NCBI GenBank assembly: GCA_029558215.1
Contig: JAKQFZ010000151.1
Span: 1 to 7,037 of the forward strand
Reading direction: 5' to 3'
DNA: 7,037 bases
From: Candidatus Omnitrophota bacterium
GTDB lineage: Bacteria > Hinthialibacterota > Hinthialibacteria > JAKQFZ01
A model generated the notes under the pieces. It was not told the origin of the DNA. It did not search any database and saw only the letters and a program-made list of their open reading frames with translations. The position numbers and the translations under genes were made by a program. Numbering within the stretch: position 1 is the stretch's first letter; each line of letters opens with the position of its first letter. Below, piece after piece: positions 6,988 to 7,037 of this stretch.

Positions 6988-7037
6988 ATGCTTCGGTTGC
7001 AGAGGCTCTGCGACGCTGCCGAAGCGAGAACAGCAAG
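6988..7037 (+). CDS. Possible start of a divergent hypothetical gene, cut by the window end
   Basis: An ATG at 6988-6990 opens 16 codons (MLRLQRLCDAAEARTA) to the edge without a stop. It is preceded by a purine-rich run (6973-6986) containing GGAGG 10 nt from the ATG and a second GGAGG only 1 nt away, so a Shine-Dalgarno at the first copy is plausible. The product cannot be recognised from so few residues. The first 12 codons also form a strong inverted repeat (6990-7025), which is unusual for a coding start. On the minus strand two frames are also open from the edge and stop at 6971-6969 (TAA) and just downstream of it, so the 3' end of an upstream minus-strand gene is a competing reading. 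Confidence 0.28.
   Translation, partial: MLRLQRLCDAAEARTA
6990..7025. repeat. Nested inverted repeat
   Basis: Outer arms GCTTCGG (6990-6996) and CCGAAGC (7019-7025) enclose an inner palindrome GCAGAG-G-CTCTGC (6999-7011). The loop between the arms is asymmetric (2 nt left, 7 nt right). No T-run follows on either strand. The word GCAGAGGCT recurs in inverted orientation in the alaS leader hairpin. It may be an RNA structure or operator-like site; chance is possible. Confidence 0.4.

Noticed and set aside
6799..7037. T-box riboswitch upstream of alaS
   Set aside because: No T-box consensus (AGGGTGGNACCGCG-like), specifier loop or terminator with U-run is seen on the minus strand.
1..7037. Defence system, CRISPR, transposon, tRNA or other accessory element
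   Set aside because: The window is almost fully occupied by three housekeeping-type genes, and no repeats, integrase or transposase motifs, or cloverleaf were seen.

Overview
The window is an ordinary-looking bacterial chromosomal segment whose recognisable genes all lie on the minus strand, in transcription order alaS -> secA -> aldo/keto reductase. Base composition is moderate. Features of the two large proteins fit a bacterium of the PVC/FCB type (for example a Kiritimatiellota- or Lentisphaerota-like lineage) better than a proteobacterium. These are the SecA 'EMATGEGKT' Walker A, the 'SEWMGPLY' stretch, large SecA insertions, and the Cys-rich AlaS insert. This assignment is an inference from remembered family sequences and is weak.

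Layout from the right end. (1) 6799-7037 holds no recognised gene. It contains the alaS leader with a good hairpin (6839-6859). At the very end there is a purine-rich, ribosome-binding-site-like run before an ATG at 6988 on the plus strand, which may be the first 16 codons of a divergent gene cut by the window. (2) 6798-4153 (minus) is a complete alanyl-tRNA synthetase of 881 residues with catalytic, editing and C-Ala domains. (3) 4156-971 (minus) is a complete SecA ATPase, unusually long at 1061 residues. It starts at TTG inside the alaS stop region (TTGA, 4-nt overlap), so the two genes are probably translationally coupled. (4) 904-1 (minus) is the first 301 codons of a YghZ-type aldo/keto reductase that runs out of the window. 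It follows secA by 66 nt with its own strong Shine-Dalgarno and no visible terminator between, so read-through from alaS-secA is possible.

AlaS charges tRNA-Ala for translation, SecA drives export of preproteins through SecYEG, and the reductase detoxifies small aldehydes. No shared pathway is evident; this looks like a housekeeping run rather than an accessory system. I found no mobile element, CRISPR array, tRNA or rRNA. The points worth a second look are the three insertions in SecA (especially an 81-residue helical one in NBD2), the TTGA coupling, the palindromic elements upstream of alaS, and the cysteine clusters in AlaS.
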